From assembly GCF_001571365.1 (NCBI RefSeq), contig NZ_BCTQ01000001.1:124001-188000 (forward strand): DNA of 64,000 nucleotides, given 5' to 3'. Made by a program: the position numbers and the translations under genes. The notes beneath the pieces were generated by a model. It did not search any database and had not been told where the DNA came from. It saw nothing but the letters and a program-made list of their open reading frames with translations. This DNA comes from Achromobacter denitrificans NBRC 15125. Lineage in GTDB: Bacteria > Pseudomonadota > Gammaproteobacteria > Burkholderiales > Burkholderiaceae_B. This document shows, piece after piece, positions 62,942 through 64,000 of the stretch (position 1 is the stretch's first letter; each line of letters opens with the position of its first letter).

Positions 62942-64000
62942 TCACCGTGCCTGCGCCACGGCTTGCCGCAAGCCGTCCAGCGCGACGGTGTCCTCGGCGC
63001 TTACCTCCACCGCCGCGCCGTTGTGCAGGCGCAGTTGGCCCGAGGTCACCACGCGGTCTCCGGCCTGCAGGCCTTCGGTCACGACGACCCGTCCGCGCGC
63101 GCGCTCCGCGGTCTTCACATAGGCCTGCCTGACGGTCGGCGGGGCGCCTTCCTGCCCCGGCTTGGGCGGCGTCAGCACGTAGACGGAATCGCCGTAGGCG
63201 CTGTAGCTGACCGCGGTTTCGGGCACCGTGATCACGTCCGGCCGGGCGGGCAGTCCGACCTCGCCGTGCGCGAACATGCCGGCCGCCAGCGCGCCGTCGG
63301 CATTGGGCAGGGTGGCCTGCACGCGCACGGTGCGCGAGCCTGGGTCCACCTGCGGTTCCACCGTGGTGACCTGGCCGGCGAAGACGCGTCCGGCATGGGC
63401 GTCCACCGTCACGGCCACGGGCTGGCCCACGCGCAGTGCCCCCAGGGCCTGCTCGGGCAACGTAATGTTGGCGTACATGGCGGAGCCGTCGGTCAGGGAC
63501 ACCAGCGGATCGCCCGCCCGGGCGAACTGGCCCAGGTTCACCCGGCGCACGCCGAGCACGCCGTCGAACGGCGCCTTGATGCGCTTCTGCTCGATCAGCG
63601 CCTGCATGCGCTTGATGTCTCCCGCCGCCTGGTCGTAGTCCGCCTGGGCCTGGTCCAGCTGCTCGCGCGTGGCCGCCTGTTGCGGCAGCAGGCGGCGCGT
63701 GCGTTCCAGCAAGGCGCGGGCGTTGCGGGCCTGGGCCTGCAGCCGCGCCAGTTCGCCCTGCTCGGGCGCGTCGTTCAACTGCACCAGCAACTGGCCGGCG
63801 CGGACCCGCTCGCCCGGCGTGAACAGGATCTGGGCCACCCGGCCGTCCACCTCGGCCGCCACCAGCACCTGACGCGTGGCCTCCAGCGAACCGATGCCGC
63901 CCAGGGCGACGGGGAAGTCCGCCTGCTCGGCGGCCGCGACGGCGACCTTGGCCGGCGCCATGGACCAGCCGCCGTTCTTCGGCGCGCCGCCGTACTTCCA
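62942..64000 (-). CDS. RND efflux periplasmic adaptor (MexH-like), 5' end beyond the window
   Basis: The C-terminal 352 codons of a membrane-fusion protein; the frame stays open to base 64000, so the start lies outside. It shows the lipoyl half motif GIGSLEATRQVLVAAEVDGRVAQILFTPGERVRAGQLLVQL, a short helical hairpin, and RIKAPFDGVLGVRRVNLGQFARAGDPLVSL. An ATG at 63961 is internal, because a membrane signal or anchor should precede it. It is 16 bases upstream of the MexI-like pump and is the first visible gene of this operon. Confidence 0.92.
   Translation of the reverse strand, partial: WKYGGAPKNGGWSMAPAKVAVAAAEQADFPVALGGIGSLEATRQVLVAAEVDGRVAQILFTPGERVRAGQLLVQLNDAPEQGELARLQAQARNARALLERTRRLLPQQAATREQLDQAQADYDQAAGDIKRMQALIEQKRIKAPFDGVLGVRRVNLGQFARAGDPLVSLTDGSAMYANITLPEQALGALRVGQPVAVTVDAHAGRVFAGQVTTVEPQVDPGSRTVRVQATLPNADGALAAGMFAHGEVGLPARPDVITVPETAVSYSAYGDSVYVLTPPKPGQEGAPPTVRQAYVKTAERARGRVVVTEGLQAGDRVVTSGQLRLHNGAAVEVSAEDTVALDGLRQAVAQAR

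Overview
The window is a high-GC (about 65-70 %) chromosomal segment of a betaproteobacterium of the family Alcaligenaceae (Bordetella/Achromobacter group). The evidence is a porin very close to the Bordetella 40-kDa porin placed beside nuoA, a BfrD-type TonB receptor beyond the other end of the nuo operon, a RisA/RisS two-component pair, a Par27-type parvulin and a tsaB-rimI fused gene. The assignment rests on remembered protein families and gene order, not on a database search. About 52 protein genes are present, two of them cut by the window edges. No tRNA, rRNA, insertion sequence, prophage or CRISPR array was seen.

Layout. 1-2.4 kb: edge of an ECF-type ABC ATPase, then msrB, yciB, bolA and a periplasmic parvulin, closed by a terminator. 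2.4-9.3 kb (minus strand): smc, zipA and ligA (chromosome segregation, division, ligation). 9.5-13.1 kb: lplT facing the tsaB-rimI fusion and a family-4 uracil-DNA glycosylase. 13.3-16.7 kb: risA-risS, ahpC and ahpD (envelope signalling and peroxide defence). 16.7-22.3 kb: ispD-ispF on the minus strand, mfd and serB on the plus strand. 22.3-25.3 kb: a repeat-rich gap with a 158-bp nested palindrome and a 39-bp tandem repeat, then the Fur-box-preceded bfrD-like receptor. 25.3-40.4 kb: the complete 14-gene respiratory complex I operon nuoABCDEFGHIJKLMN plus a DUF2818 membrane gene, all on the minus strand. 40.6-41.7 kb: the major porin with a three-hairpin 3' region.

42.1-64 kb is more accessory. 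It starts with a small self-regulated TetR-thioesterase-mini-Rossmann operon. A PAP2 phosphatase, a metallophosphoesterase and a lipid-kinase-like gene follow. Next come a GGT-like enzyme, an orphan oligopeptide-type binding protein and a LysR regulator. The end holds two convergent RND efflux operons. The first is divergent from a TetR repressor and is built like mexAB-oprM. The second is MexI-like and ends in a cysteine-rich, probably Fe-S-binding, SufR-like regulator.

Most of the window is ordinary core genome. The parts most worth a second look are the palindromic element after serB, the branched-hairpin element after the GGT-like gene, the pairing of a MexI-like pump with a putative Fe-S regulator, the GGT-like protein without the usual substrate arginine motif, and the TetR-hotdog-mini-dehydrogenase operon.
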